Source: Pseudogymnoascus destructans (lineage: Eukaryota > Ascomycota > Leotiomycetes > Thelebolales > Thelebolaceae). From it: a stretch of DNA of 64,000 bases. Shown piece after piece: positions 1 to 9,585 of this stretch (the first letter of the stretch is position 1; every line of letters starts with the position of its first letter). The stretch spans positions 1,652,044 through 1,716,043 of the forward strand of contig NW_020167524.1 in the NCBI RefSeq assembly GCF_001641265.1, in the 5' to 3' direction. The translations under genes and the position numbers were made by a program. The notes under the pieces were generated by a model. It searched no databases. It worked only from the letters and a program-made list of their open reading frames with translations, and was not told where the DNA came from.

Positions 1-170
1 AAGAGCGCCACCTGCTCCGACGTCTTGTGTCCAATTTGACAACCGCCACGATCCTTCAGCAACTCTCTCTCTCATCCTCACCTCCTTCCCTCACCTCCTT
101 CCTCACCTCCTCTCCCCATTACCATTATTCCCCTTCCCTCAATCCCCGAACCCCTTCACCTCCAATCCCC

Positions 171-322
171 TCATCCCCTCATCCCCTCATCCCCTCATCC
201 CCTCATCCCCTCATCCCCTCATCCCCTCATCCCCTCATCCCCTCATCCCCTCATCCCCTCATCCCCTCATCCCCTCATCCCCTCATCCCCTCATCCCCTC
301 ATCCCCTCATCCCCTCATCCCC
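171..322. repeat. 8-bp minisatellite (TCATCCCC)x19
   Basis: Nineteen near-perfect tandem copies of TCATCCCC, strongly C-rich on the plus strand. The flanking 30-170 bp is also CT-rich. The long open frames across it (27-578 + and 299-592 -) are by-products of the repeat and are not called as genes. Confidence 0.95.
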
Positions 323-1395
323 CCAAAACCCGAACCCCACAAACTCCACAAACTCCACACCAGATACAGTAATCCTCGCTGACATCACCCCCGCCCCACA
401 CACAACCCCACATTCCCAGCCAGAGCGTGTGGCCACGCCCGCCCGCGCGTCTAGTATCCCTGTCGCTGATAATGTATCTAATCCAGATACAGCAGTTCGG
501 CCATATCGTCGTATCTGGAGGCCGAGGATTGGGGAGGGGGGGCGAGGAGGTGGGGTTGTGGAACGGGTTGATAGATGACAGAGCTTAGACATGTGGACTA
601 CAACTGACTGTGCTTGCTTAGGAAGTCGGAGATGTCCCAGGTTAGCTGGGCACGTTGTCAGCTAATGACCAAGCGTGCGTGCTTGGATTAGTGATGATTG
701 ATGGATCAGATGCTCCATGAACCAGATGCATCACAATCCCCTCTCCTCCTCCGCCCGCCCCTCCTCCCACCCCAACTACGTTGGCTTAGAATTGTCATAC
801 CAACCACCCAGCACCACTATGTATACCCCCCCAACCCACAAACTCCCACATACGACCATAGACTCAAGAAACCTGGGCATCCCGTCCGCTCTGCCATACA
901 TAAACTTGAGATCGGTGGATTAGTAGTTGGGTGGGTGACCACCAGCGAATACCCACTGTTGTATGTCCTTTCCCTTTTTCTTTGCCTTTTTCTTTGCCCT
1001 TTTCTTTTGCCCGTCGTACCCCACCACACCCAAGAGCGCCTCAGGCGAAGCCGCTGCCTCTGGGTTACATTTCACATCTACACCATCCAACTCCACATTC
1101 CCATTCATCACTTCATCTCCTACTAATTCCCCGGAGCAGGGCATGTCGAATCACCAGCCCCAACCCAAGCAAGCCAGCAATAGAGAAAGTATAGCAAGCA
1201 ATGCAATGTAATGCCGACCCACTTCAATACTATATTATCAAAAAAAGAACGAGCTTAAAGCAACACAACAAAAATATATCTTTCATCTACAACACCACCC
1301 CGCTGTTCCCTTTGTCTAAATAACCAAAAAACATCCCCGCAAGCCATTCATCCTTGCATGCAATCCATCCATCACACAACCACTACACTCCCTGC
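323..1395. other. intergenic, no gene seen
   Basis: No open frame here has family resemblance or splice structure. The sequence is low-complexity, CT-rich up to about 1130 and A-rich near 1235-1290. The last part (about 1200-1395) is probably the 3' untranslated region of the minus-strand Crh-like gene. Confidence 0.5.
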
Positions 1396-2574
1396 TTATA
1401 AAGCGAAGAAAGCAATGACGGCACCAACCATCGCCAAGTTCGCGCCGAGCTTGGTACCCGCACCAGTGGAGTTCAATGGGGTCGCTGGGCGAGTGGAGGT
1501 AGACGAGATCTTACCAGCGGAGGTCGGGGCATTGGTGGAGCTGGAGACGACGATGGTGCTGTTAGACTGCTTGGTAGAGGTCGAGAAAGCCTTGGTGGAG
1601 GTTTGCGCGACAGTGGAGGAAGCCTTGGTAGAAGTAGGCGCGACAGTGGAGGAAATCTTGGTTGAGGAGTTCTCGGATCCGGTTTTGGCGTTTCCAGTGG
1701 TGCCGGAGATCTTGATGCTCTGCCAGCTGCCGGTCATGTCGCCGTAGGAGTACGACTTGGCGCCAGTGTTGGCATCGGTGATTTTGACGCTCTTGACGAC
1801 CATCTTGTAGGTAGGGTTGTTGGACCACTCAGCGAGGCCGCCAGCCCACTGGACGGTTCCCTTGGGCGCGGTGGAGGACCCAGCGACCCAGCTGCCCATC
1901 TTGACCTTCATGGGAGTCTGGGGGTAGCGGGTGCCGGCCTTGGCATCAGCGTAGAGGAGGGTGCGGACGACGGCGCCATCGATGGACCAGACGAGCTTCT
2001 CGGCGGTCCAGTCGAGCTTGTAGGTGTGGAACTGGGCCTGGGGGTTCGAGACGCCGTGGAATCCTCCGCGGTCAAAGGTGCTGTCGTCGCCCTTGCCAAA
2101 GTAGTTGGACTGCACCTGGGTGGTGTCGCTGCCGATCCACTCCCAGTCGACCTCATCGAGGTCGTCGGACTCGAGCACGAACGAGGACACGATGCCACGG
2201 CCGTCGGAGGCCTTCATCACGACCTCGACGCTGCCGAAGAAGAAGTACCAGTTCGACTCCATGGTGGGGGCCTGCTTCTCGCTGGTGATGTCGAACTCGA
2301 CACCATCGGCGGTGTGCTTCAGGGTCGTGCCGGCGAGGGCGAAGAAGTCCTTGGACTCGCCGGCAGTGAAGTCGATGGACTTGGTGGTGCCGAGGGCGAG
2401 GTCATCGGGGCATGCTAGAGGGGAAAATGTTAGTCACTTGCTGGACGCGTCAGCTCGGGTTGTGGGGGGTGTGAACGTACTCTTCTTGAGAGGCTGGCAC
2501 TCAGTGAAGGTCTGGGCAGCGACGAGCTGGGCCACGGCAAGGAGAGCCGCAGCAGAGAAGAAGCTGGAGCGCAT
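1396..2574 (-). CDS. Crh-type GH16 cell-wall transglycosylase, GPI-anchored
   Basis: Two exons: 2574-2481 and 2414-1396, with a 66-nt intron (donor GTACGT, acceptor CTAG), giving 370 aa. The first 20 residues form a hydrophobic signal peptide ending near AAQ. A GH16 domain follows, with catalytic signature DEVDWEW (E119 nucleophile, D121, E123 acid/base), matching the ExDxE of Crh1/Utr2. After about residue 265 comes a Ser/Thr-rich stalk, then a hydrophobic C-terminus typical of a GPI attachment signal. The family links chitin to beta-glucan at the cell surface. The short Cys-containing N-terminus after the signal peptide (TECQPL) fits Crh proteins, but I see no full CBM18 module. The upstream region is purine-rich on the plus strand (a CT tract for this gene), common in strongly expressed fungal promoters. 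The family is clear; which CRH paralogue it is cannot be told. Confidence 0.93.
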
Positions 2575-3810
2575 GTTGACTTGATGTCGATATTAATGTG
2601 GAAATAAAGTAGTACAAATGTGGTTTGAAATAGATCTGGTAAAAGGGGAAGTAGGGAAAGACGACGGTAGTTCCTCTTCAAGCAGTTAAAAACGTGTAAA
2701 ACGAGTGTGGTGAATCTGATGAACAGAAAAAGATGAGAGAGAACGGACGATGCAAGGGAAATGCAACGCTTTGATGGATTGTTCGTGGGTGTGGAGATGG
2801 AAGGGAGGAGGAGAGGAGAGGAGAGGACAGGAGAGGAGAGGAGAGGAGACGGCAGATCTTTAAATGAATTAATTCGGCGTGGGAGGGTGGGGGTGGCTGG
2901 CTGTTTTGAGAAACCGACACGAGGTACGTACCGCGACAGGGGGGAGGAGGGAGTAGGGGTACGAGGGGGTACGGGTGAGGAGGTACTCGAGTAGGGGTAC
3001 GAGGGGGTACGGGGGAGGGGTAGGGATACGAGTACGAGGGTACTCTACGGGGGGGAGGAGGCACCGCCACCAACGGTAATCCAGCTGGGTGGGCTATAGA
3101 AGCCACCCGCGACGATCGGACCAGCATAAGGTATAGTACAGTAGCAGCACTCCGGGAAGAGCCATGTGTAAGGCAAACCCCGTTCATTCCACTCTATCAA
3201 CGGGTAGGAGGGGGAGGGTAGGGGGAGAGGGTAGGGGAGGGTAGGGGAGAGGGTAGGGGAGGGGGAGAGGGTAGGGGAGGGGAGGGGGAGAGGGTAGGGG
3301 AGGGGGAGAGGGTAGGGGTACGAGGGGGGGGTACGAGGGCGGGAGGGGAGAGGGTAGGGGGAGAGGGTAGGGGTACGACGGCAAAATATTAACCTTACCA
3401 ACTACCCAATCGAGCCCAAATCCGTCAGAATGGGGCAAAAACTACCTACTATTATTAAGTCCCTTATTGCCTATTGCCCCCACCTGCTGCTGCGCCGCAT
3501 CATCTCCCCGCCTGACCGAACGGCAAATGGGGTCTATTTTAGGAAACGGCCACTGGGGAGAGCTCTGTCCCACCGACGCTCACTGACGGGGCGTGATGTG
3601 GCCCGTCATGTGTGCCTCGTATCGGCGGGACGTTCCCCATCCCCCGCCCTGACGCGCCCAGACGCGCCCAGACTCTGTCTCTCATTTCGATACCTCAGCC
3701 TCATTGTTCCGTCCCCTGCATGTTGGGTCCAGCTCGCGCTGCCGGGCAGGGGGTGAAGCAGTGCCGATGGCTGATGACTATCCTGCAGCGGCGGTGATGG
3801 GATGGGGAGA
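2575..3810. repeat. G-rich simple repeats upstream of the Crh-like gene
   Basis: The plus strand carries irregular purine-rich arrays: GGAGA units at about 2800-2850, GTACGAGGGG-type units at about 2935-3050, and GGGGAGAGGGTAG-type units at about 3205-3375. Runs of four or more G at short spacing could form G-quadruplexes. No coding sequence is supported in this stretch; about 3400-3810 is plain intergenic sequence. Confidence 0.8.
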
Positions 3811-5104
3811 TCATGCATCACCAAAAGGATACCGGCATCCTGAACAAGACTCCATCTGTTCTTCTATGGTCCATGCTGAGCCGTTACCGCCCCAGCCGCG
3901 GTTGAAATGATATATATCCCCACGCTCATGGCACAGATCCCTTTCATCAATAATCATTCCGTCGTTCTCATCCCCCCGCCCCAAAAGCCCTAACCAACCC
4001 CATCGCCGCCCCCGCCGCCACCCCCCCAACCACCACCATCTCTCCCCCCCCTTCACCCTCTCCCAATTCCCCCCCCCACAAACCCCCGTCTTCACCCACC
4101 CAAACACCCACAACGCAACCGCCATAACCGCCACACTAACCCACAACCCCCTCTCCACCTCCTCCACAAAAAAATACGGCACCAGCGGCACCAAGCCCCC
4201 CAGAAAATACGCCGATGCGATCGTCAATGCCGATGCGAGCGCGCGGTGGGGGGAGGGGGGGGGGAGACAGTGTTCGATTCGCATGAGGAAGGGGAGGAGG
4301 GATGGGGAGGTGAGGAGGTGTGCTGTGAGGGGCGCGAGGGTGCTGGGGGGGATGTCGTAGGGTTCGAAGAGGGCGGTTAGTTCGTCACCTAGACTCGCTG
4401 GCGCTGCTGCGATTCGCGCCGCTGTCTGGGCTTCTGTGGCGTTGTAACTGGCACTATCAAGCATCAAATCAGCCATTGCTTTGTTTATTTACTTTGTCAC
4501 CCCATCACCCCATCAACCCATCAACCCATCACCCCATCAACCCATCAACCCATCAACCCATCAACCCATCAACCCATCACACCGGAGAGGAGATATTTCA
4601 ATCGTCACTGGTCGGGTCCACGGTAACAGTCGATATCGGGAATAGGAGGATAACTCACAGCTCACTCTTCGCCCCCAACCACCCCCCAAGTCCCATACTT
4701 ATCGCCCCAGCAACCAACTCCGCCAGCCCCCCATAAATCACCACCCTCGTATCCCCCAACGCGCTCAACCCCGCTGTCAACGCAAAAGGCACCGTTAACC
4801 CATCGCTCAACCCTATCGTCGCATCACTTATCAATCTTGCATCGATGCGCGGGAAGGTGAAGGGGCTTGGGTGCGACGAGGGCGTGAGGGATTCGATGTC
4901 CGTGGAGGTGGTGGTGGTGGTGGAGTAGGTTGATGTTGGTGGTGAGGGCGGGGAGGAGAGGAGGGGGGAGTGCTCTGTTTGCGACGCGTGGGCGCAGAGC
5001 GATTTGTTTGATGCGGGTGTGTGGGAGGGTATTGACGATGGCGAGGACGAGGTGCTGGAGGGGCGGGAAAATAGAAATAGGTTTTTGAGAAAGACGAGCG
5101 ACAT
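3811..5104 (-). CDS. Ccc1/VIT1-family vacuolar iron/manganese transporter, frame broken near C-terminus
   Basis: Exon 1 runs from 5104 (start MSLVFLKNLF; an in-frame ATG at 5161 is the alternative) to 4659, and exon 2 from 4453. The 205-nt intron has donor GTGAGT and acceptor GATAG. After a Ser/Thr-rich N-terminus the protein shows the Ccc1 core: DATIGLSDGLTVPFALTAGL (membrane helix 1), GAISMGLGGWLGAKSE, then a cytoplasmic segment with FEPYDIP and further helices (SAYFLGGLVPLVPYFF, a VAVMAVALWVFGWVKT helix). Ccc1/VIT1 proteins load Fe2+ or Mn2+ into the vacuole. After VKTG the literal frame becomes Trp/Arg-rich and runs to 3811. One extra G in the 8-G run at about 4053-4060 would restore the usual last helix (EMVVVGG, AAGAAMGLVRAFG) and stop at 3968. 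The intron contains an 8-bp minisatellite. Family is certain; C-terminal integrity is not. Confidence 0.9.
4497..4581. repeat. 8-bp minisatellite (CCCATCAA)n inside the Ccc1-like intron
   Basis: About ten tandem units of CCCATCAA with some CCCATCAC variants. The array lies entirely inside the predicted intron 4454-4658, so its length can vary without changing the protein. Confidence 0.95.
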
Positions 5105-5309
5105 CGCCTTCCTTGTCTCGTGAGCTCGCTGGTGAGAGGCGTAGGAGATGCTCGGTCCCAAAGATCTGAAGCTCGCACCTGCTCTGACTGGACTGTGGGA
5201 ATAGCGTAGTAGCGGTAGGGATATATTCTAGGTTGTTGGTCGAGAAGTTTTATTCCATAGGTGAGGAAGGTTGTTTCGTTCTTGACGTCGTCGTCGTCCC
5301 GTTCCCATA

Positions 5310-5434
5310 CCACCACTGTCGTTCTTTGTAGTTTCCGTAGGAGAGAGATCAATCACCACTTTCGTTCTTTGTAGTTTCCGTAGCAGAGAGATCAATCACC
5401 ACTTTCGTTCTTTGTAGTTTCCGTAGGAGAGAGG
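5310..5434. repeat. three tandem copies of a 43-bp unit upstream of the Ccc1-like gene
   Basis: The motif CACTTTCGTTCTTTGTAG plus about 25 more bases is repeated three times (units starting near 5310, 5354 and 5397) with few differences. It sits about 150-330 bp upstream of the Ccc1-like start, so it may lie in the promoter or 5' UTR. Confidence 0.9.
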
Positions 5435-6575
5435 GCCACCAACATACGTCCTGATCAAAACAGAACAACAATATGAAACTGTTCCCCTCCCCTCCCTGGG
5501 CAGAAAAGTCCCTTTATACCCCCCATCCTCTTTCCCATCTGTACCATCCAGACCCCCCAATCCATCCACTCCCCCCCATCGCGGTGGTCAGCATCAATTA
5601 CATCCTCCCCTATTGGTCGATGTAGTGCGTAATCACCTCACCGCCTTCTAGTTTTGGTGGGGGGAGACGGTAAGGCTGCGGTTCTGCCCGTGCAAGTTTT
5701 TTTGGTGGGAGGCGGACTCGGTCATAGGACGGGGTCGGGGTGACGCCGTTGTATGGTATGGGGGGTTTTTTCTTATCTTTGTCTTTGGATTTTTATGAGG
5801 GGTTGTGGATTTGTGATGGGTTTTTCTTTGTTAGGTTATATGACGTTGGCGGATTATATCCGCAACCCATCTCAAATGGTATACCAGTTCGCTTTATTAA
5901 AAGCTTGAAGACAGAAACGTCACCCAACATAAGAATGCACCCTCCTCCCAACCGCACCCAGCAACACGCAAGCACATAAAATAATACCTCATCTTGATCT
6001 ATCTGTCTATCCATTCTATCCCCCCGCCATCTCCGTTGCATGCACTCTTTCAACCCCCGCGCCCCCCCCCCTCATCTCTCCTCCCCTAAACACACAAAAC
6101 GCCAGCGCTCATCCCCATTAAAAGACAAACAACGATAACAAAAAGGTCCCAGTACGACGAAAACAGCACGGCGCCACCGACGGAAGTGTAGGTGGACGCT
6201 GAGGAGAATGTATGTCCATGAATGGTTGGTTAAAATGAGTAGTTCGAAAGAAGGTAACGAGCGCGTGGTGGCCGTTTTTGAGTGACGGTGAATGAAGGGT
6301 TTGAACGATGTAGAAGAAAATCCTAACCCGGTAGTAGTGATGGTTAGGGTGGATTGGTAAAAAGATATTATAGTTGTGTGTGTGTGTGTGGCGGCGCGGT
6401 GGATGGTTCCGGCCGGTGAGAATGCTTGTGTGTATTGGTATGTCAGCTTCTTGAGAAAGTGGTGCTAATGGTGCGAGAGAGTATAGGCGTGTTGCGTGTC
6501 GTAGGAGTCGAGGGGACATAGCGGTAGCTCAGGCGCGACATATCTCGGCATATACGCAGACAAATCGACGAGGTT
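5435..6575. other. intergenic, no gene seen
   Basis: Long spacer between two minus-strand genes. It holds homopolymer tracts and a short GT run near 6376-6390. Open frames here are short or of biased composition and none is supported as a gene. The right part probably includes the 3' UTR of the 6.7-kb gene. Confidence 0.5.
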
Positions 6576-6707
6576 CTACACCACAACCCCCGCCTCCTCG
6601 CTCTTCAACTCCAACCCCTCCACCTCCCCCTTAAGTTTCACCGGCGGCGGGCTCTGCACCCTCGTCTCCTGTCCCTGCCCGAGACTGCCAAGCGGTAACC
6701 GCTCCGG

Positions 6708-7916
6708 TCAGCTCTGCGGACTAGTCGGCCTCTCCCTCCAGCTGCGCTCCTTCTTCCTCCTCTCCGCCTTCCCCTTCTTCGATCCTGACACCGCTGGTGC
6801 CACCCCCCCCTCACCACTAGCCAGTGCCACATCCTCAATCGAATCCTGGCTCACCCTCCTCTGCGCCGCCGACGAGAAGATCGGCGACAGCTTACCCTGT
6901 CTGTTTTCTTCGCTTTTATACCCGTTCCCTCCTCTACTCGGGCTGGGGGCTTCACTCTCATCCTCCGCATCGCTCGAGGAGTAGCTCCTCGTCCGACTAA
7001 CCCTCTGCAGCGGCTCCAGCGATTTCACAGAGCTAAGCGTCTTCGCGCCCGAAATATACCGCGACAGCACGCGTATCTCCGCATCCGACGGCGTCTCGCC
7101 CCTGCGCAGCTTCTCCTCCACCACGCGCCCAGTAACCTGACGATTCAGATTCGGCGTGCTCGGTGGTAGCGTACTAGCTCTGCTGCCGCTGCGACTGCGC
7201 GGAATCGAGATACTACTCGCAGACGGATGCTGCTTCCCCGACATAACGCTCGCCGACGGCGGCGGCTGCATCATCCAGCGCATCCCGCCCTTCTGGAACG
7301 GATGGCTGCTCACGACGGGAGGATGCAGGTCGTTGACGGGAGGGTTGCGCGACACGTAGTACGGATGCGTGTCCTCCTCCTTGACTGTTCCAAACTTGCC
7401 CAGCCGCTCCTCCATAGCTCGCAGCTTTGAGCCGACAGAGACCTGCGCCGTGGCAAAGGCGTCGCGTACACGCCGTTGTCCGGCTTTGATTGTGTCGACG
7501 CCCCAGAGCTCTTCGTCTTCGCGCTGGTACCGCTTGCGGTTCCAGTCACCCCCGCTCAATCGCTGGTCATCTGGGACTATCGTTGGACTACTCGGCGCCT
7601 GCGAACTCGGCGCCACGCTAGCCGCTATACTGCTCGCATTCCCCGCGGTATGCAGCGCTCTCGAACTCGTGTCCTTGCTCCCGTTCTTCCGACTCGATGG
7701 GCCAGGACCCAGTGTGATTTCCTCATCCCAGAAGGGATTCGTGTTGAATGGCGACGGGTGGTGGTATAGACCCGGTTGGTCTGTTTCCAGCTTCCTCTTT
7801 TCGGCGCGCTCGCGCTTCGCTTCGACTTTGGCTTTGTGGCGGTGGGAGATCTTGGAGCAGGCGCTGCAGGATAGGACGTAGAAGATTACGGACTGGATGC
7901 CGACACCAAGGGACAT
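6708..7916 (-). CDS. conserved-looking fungal protein of unknown function with N-terminal membrane segment
   Basis: Single open frame of 402 aa from ATG 7916 (MSLGVGIQSVIFYVLSCSAC); an in-frame ATG at 7949 adds 11 residues. Residues 1-20 form one hydrophobic segment, probably a signal anchor, followed by a Lys/Arg/Glu-rich stretch (about 25-45), a Pro/Trp patch (NPFWDEE), and a long Ser/Pro/Arg-rich, probably disordered region to a basic C-terminus. I do not recognise a named domain. The frame stops at TGA 6710-6708 but stays open for another 43 codons in the same phase to TAG at 6578-6576. That stretch has normal protein composition (for example PPPVKLKGEVEGLELKSEEA), so the true C-terminus may lie beyond the TGA by readthrough, splicing or sequence error. 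Confidence 0.7.
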   Translation of the reverse strand: MSLGVGIQSVIFYVLSCSACSKISHRHKAKVEAKRERAEKRKLETDQPGLYHHPSPFNTNPFWDEEITLGPGPSSRKNGSKDTSSRALHTAGNASSIAASVAPSSQAPSSPTIVPDDQRLSGGDWNRKRYQREDEELWGVDTIKAGQRRVRDAFATAQVSVGSKLRAMEERLGKFGTVKEEDTHPYYVSRNPPVNDLHPPVVSSHPFQKGGMRWMMQPPPSASVMSGKQHPSASSISIPRSRSGSRASTLPPSTPNLNRQVTGRVVEEKLRRGETPSDAEIRVLSRYISGAKTLSSVKSLEPLQRVSRTRSYSSSDAEDESEAPSPSRGGNGYKSEENRQGKLSPIFSSAAQRRVSQDSIEDVALASGEGGVAPAVSGSKKGKAERRKKERSWRERPTSPQS

Positions 7917-7949
7917 TGCTATGACGGTATGTCGAGCATGAGGGCTCAA

Positions 7950-9585
7950 CTGTATCGGTGGTAGGTGTAGTGGATGTTCCTAAGCAGACATTGGGCGTGT
8001 GGGAGATGTGGCCATAGGTGTCGCGTGGATGGTGGGACACCTGGTTGTCGGACTACACTACTTCGTGAGGGGCGATATGGACTAGATGACAGTCGAGGCG
8101 AGAAGAGGAGTATATAGATATATAGTATGGAATGCGCTTCGCTGTATCGTATGCAAGGGGTTCGGTTTGTATGTCTGCTTGCTGGGCTTGTGGTCGTCGT
8201 CGTGTTATATTGCCGTCAGTGTCCGTTGAATGGCTTGTCGCAATGTTTGTACGCCTCTAAACAAAGCAGCGATAAGTGGCGTCGGGCGAGGCTGTCTTGT
8301 CGATCGAGGGGCTGAGACTCGAACGATACAATTCCAGGGGTCGCGTGGCAACCGCCAACGGATCGATCAATCGTGCTGCTTAGGGTCTACAGTAGGAATA
8401 ACGATGTTCGTTGAAAGGTTGCGGGTTGAATTATATACACTTCACGATATACAAATGGAGATGCGTTACGTTGATAGAGGGGGGGCCGGCACGGCAAGGG
8501 GATGTGGATATCCTCGCTTGTCGCTGGGGGGTTGGGGGGGGGTTGAGGTGGTCTACTCTGGTTCTACTGTAGACGAACAGTCCACCCATCTTGAAGCATC
8601 TCTATAAAAATAAAACTATAGCATCCCACTCCCCAATCCCAATCCCCAATCCCAATCCCAATCCCAATCCCAATCCCAATCCCAATCCCAATCCCAATCC
8701 CAATCCCAATCCCAATCCCAATCCCAATCCCAATCCCAATCCCAATCCCAATCCCAATCCCAATCCCAATCCCCAATCCCAATCCCCCTCCCCAATCCCC
8801 CTCCTCACTAAATATTCCCATGCCCGCCTTGATGGGTTGGTGTGAATGCTGATTGGGCTCTGCACCCCACAAGCACAAACCACGGCCCCCCAGTGGACAC
8901 GCCGGAATAGTACGTGATCCGTTGAATGTCGACCGTCGAGCCATGCGTAATCCAGTGGTTCAGAGCGCCATGCAACGTTTCCTGTGGTCATCTGGATTGC
9001 GCGGCGATGACTGCTTCCTTTGCCTAAAGTTAATCTGCATCTGACATGTCTTGAACTCTATCTACCGCGATTGATTGCCGTCTGGGCAGTCAGCAGCACA
9101 TATTGCACATTTCACTTTGCGCCCTGTCTTTCGCATCCGTCTCCACAAGTCAAAATAGCCGCCAGGATGATGGGTATTGTAGATAGTTTGTATCCGTCAC
9201 AGACCCTGGAGAGGCCAGCTATCTAGTTGGAAGGAGGCCCTGTGATGGTACAATTCGCTGCCCTACGAAATTACAAAATAGAAAATCCGCCCCCGATGTG
9301 ATCCTGCCTCCTGCCCGCGCATGCCGTACTTAACATACACTCGTCGTTCGTCGCAGAAAATATCGTCTCCGGTGCATGCTCAACGCCTTGCCCTAACTTG
9401 AATGCACCAGAACATCTCATAAAAGCACACCACCGGCTAGATCGACGGCAGAGTCCGAAGGGCCATTGCGAAAGAAGAGCGAGCAAAGGGGATCAAAGCG
9501 AGGTCGCTGACTGGTTGGAATAGTAGACGTCGACAGGCCAGTGTCGAGGCTGCTACTCCCCCAGCTATGATAAAACGAGCTTATC
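7950..9585. other. intergenic between two minus-strand genes
   Basis: No supported gene. It contains the CCCAAT hexamer array (8632-8808) and otherwise mixed sequence. Open frames at 8127-8607 and 9020-9486 are short, show no family resemblance and have no splice support. Confidence 0.5.
8632..8808. repeat. 6-bp tandem array (CCCAAT)n
   Basis: About 20 uninterrupted CCCAAT units with degenerate edges (CCCCAAT). The other strand reads ATTGGG, which has spaced G triplets and resembles, but is not, the TTAGGG telomere repeat. The Asn-Pro and Gly-Leu reading frames across it are artefacts of the array. Confidence 0.95.

Noticed and set aside
171..322. CRISPR-like or telomeric array
   Set aside because: Direct tandem repeats without spacers in a eukaryotic context; the unit is not TTAGGG.
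27..592. 183-codon (+) and 97-codon (-) open frames at the left end
   Set aside because: Open only because the 8-bp array lacks stops; the protein is a simple Ser/Pro/His repeat.
6118..6519. 133-aa minus-strand frame as a gene
   Set aside because: Biased composition, crosses a GT microsatellite, no family resemblance.
8296..8330. tRNA B box at GACTCGAACG
   Set aside because: Isolated T-loop-like match without an A box or acceptor stem.
8632..8808. Interstitial telomere
   Set aside because: The unit is ATTGGG/CCCAAT, not TTAGGG/CCCTAA, and no subtelomeric genes are near.
8564..8991. Long Asn-Pro or Gly-Leu/Gly-Ile repeat proteins
   Set aside because: Translations of the CCCAAT hexamer array, with no codon bias or flanking gene structure.
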